A DNA stretch of 49,203 bases from Deltaproteobacteria bacterium GWB2_55_19 (GTDB lineage Bacteria; Desulfobacterota; GWC2-55-46): NCBI GenBank assembly GCA_001797465.1, contig MGPQ01000017.1:56039-105241 (forward strand), given 5' to 3'. The position numbers and the translations under genes were made by a program. The notes under the pieces were generated by a model. That model saw only the letters and a list, made by a program, of their open reading frames with translations, ran no database searches and was not told the origin of the DNA. Numbering within the stretch: position 1 is the first letter of the stretch; each line of letters starts with the position of its first letter. Of the stretch, positions 48,839 to 49,203 are shown piece by piece.

Positions 48839-49203
48839 TTACTGCTTCGTAGAGCAGTCCCTGCAAACGCCGTGAAAGTCTATGTGGTTGCCGGTGGGCG
48901 TGAACTCCTCGAGGGTCTTGTCCGGCAAGGCCAGCGCCGCCGAGTAGTCGACGAATATGTCGCCGATCTTCCCGCACTCCGTGCATATGATGTGGTGGTG
49001 CGGCGACGGGTTCGGGTCGAAGTGCTTCCTCTCCGGGTCTATCGTTATCTCAAGAAGGTCTCCCCTGTCCCGGAGCGCCTGCATGGTGTTGTAGACGGTC
49101 GCGAACGAGACGGTCGGGTGCTTCTTCTTTATCTCGGTAAAGATATCCTCTGCCGTCGGGTGGCCGGTGTTCCCCTCGAGGAACTTAAGTATCGCTATCC
49201 TCT
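48839..49203 (-). CDS. Fur-family regulator, PerR-like (5' end cut by window)
   Basis: The last 121 residues are visible; the gene continues beyond the right edge. The winged-helix part reads [20 protein letters not shown] and [14 protein letters not shown], the Fur recognition helix. The dimer part has [20 protein letters not shown], with the metal-binding His cluster, and two CxxC pairs, CTEC and CRDC, forming the structural zinc site. The adjacent peroxiredoxin gene suggests PerR-type peroxide sensing through the His-bound metal. Fur or Zur function cannot be excluded from this fragment. Confidence 0.9.
   Translation of the reverse strand, partial: RIAILKFLEGNTGHPTAEDIFTEIKKKHPTVSFATVYNTMQALRDRGDLLEITIDPERKHFDPNPSPHHHIICTECGKIGDIFVDYSAALALPDKTLEEFTPTGNHIDFHGVCRDCSTKQ

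Noticed and set aside
1-49203. tRNA, rRNA and CRISPR arrays
   Set aside because: I saw no tRNA arm pattern, no rRNA-like stretch and no regularly spaced direct repeats in the intergenic regions.

Overview
The window reads as chromosome of a Gram-negative, GC-rich bacterium with an outer membrane. It carries a Wza-type export protein, a 16-strand-type barrel candidate, an RpoS-like sigma factor, HrpB and an exosortase A (XrtA). Heavy use of AGG and ATA codons and the gene mix fit Desulfobacterota ('Deltaproteobacteria') or Nitrospirota best. That placement is inference; no rRNA or tRNA lies in the window to settle it.

Region 1 (about 1-31.8 kb, almost all minus strand) is a large XrtA-associated exopolysaccharide (EPS) locus. 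Reading with transcription, it runs: zinc-ribbon/PilZ protein, Wza-like export protein, outer-membrane barrel, Wzz-type co-polymerase, MinD-like ATPase, tyrosine autokinase with an N-terminal J-like domain, TIGR03013-type sugar transferase, RfaH/NusG-like antiterminator. After a 207-bp leader with a match to the RfaH recruitment element (ops), it continues with XrtA-type polysaccharide deacetylase, exosortase A-EpsI fusion, two BioF2/FemAB-like acetyltransferases, radical SAM protein, formyltransferase, Tat-signal DUF362 protein, GT2, a GT4-deacetylase fusion, two LbH acetyltransferases, another deacetylase, GT2, Wzx flippase, a frameshifted methyltransferase, PaaK/CapK-like enzyme, O-antigen-ligase-type polymerase, GT4, radical SAM/SPASM and GT4. 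A secreted IPT plus ConA-like protein points toward the end of the operon, and the first 45 residues of a membrane sensor (possibly PrsK-like) run off the left edge. Together these make a lipid-linked repeat unit, decorate it (acetyl, formyl, methyl), flip, polymerise, control its length and export it.

Region 2 (32.1-36.7 kb) is regulatory: a LuxR-type regulator, a 1002-residue hybrid sensor kinase and a small charged protein, with clear promoters and terminators. Region 3 (37-40.8 kb) holds a divergent pair: a eukaryote-like bifunctional PFK-2/FBPase-2 and the helicase HrpB. Region 4 (40.8-44.1 kb) holds a REP-like doublet, a second Wzz protein, a sugar epimerase and a decayed 316-bp IS derivative. 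Region 5 (44.1-49.2 kb) is housekeeping and stress: a diadenylate cyclase-like protein, a TrmJ-type methyltransferase, an EF-hand-like protein, an RpoS-like sigma factor, a 2-Cys peroxiredoxin and the end of a Fur/PerR regulator.

The most notable proposal is that the EPS operon encodes its own RfaH-like antiterminator immediately before a JUMPstart/ops-like leader that precedes about 22 kb of downstream genes. This would be a self-contained two-stage transcription relay.
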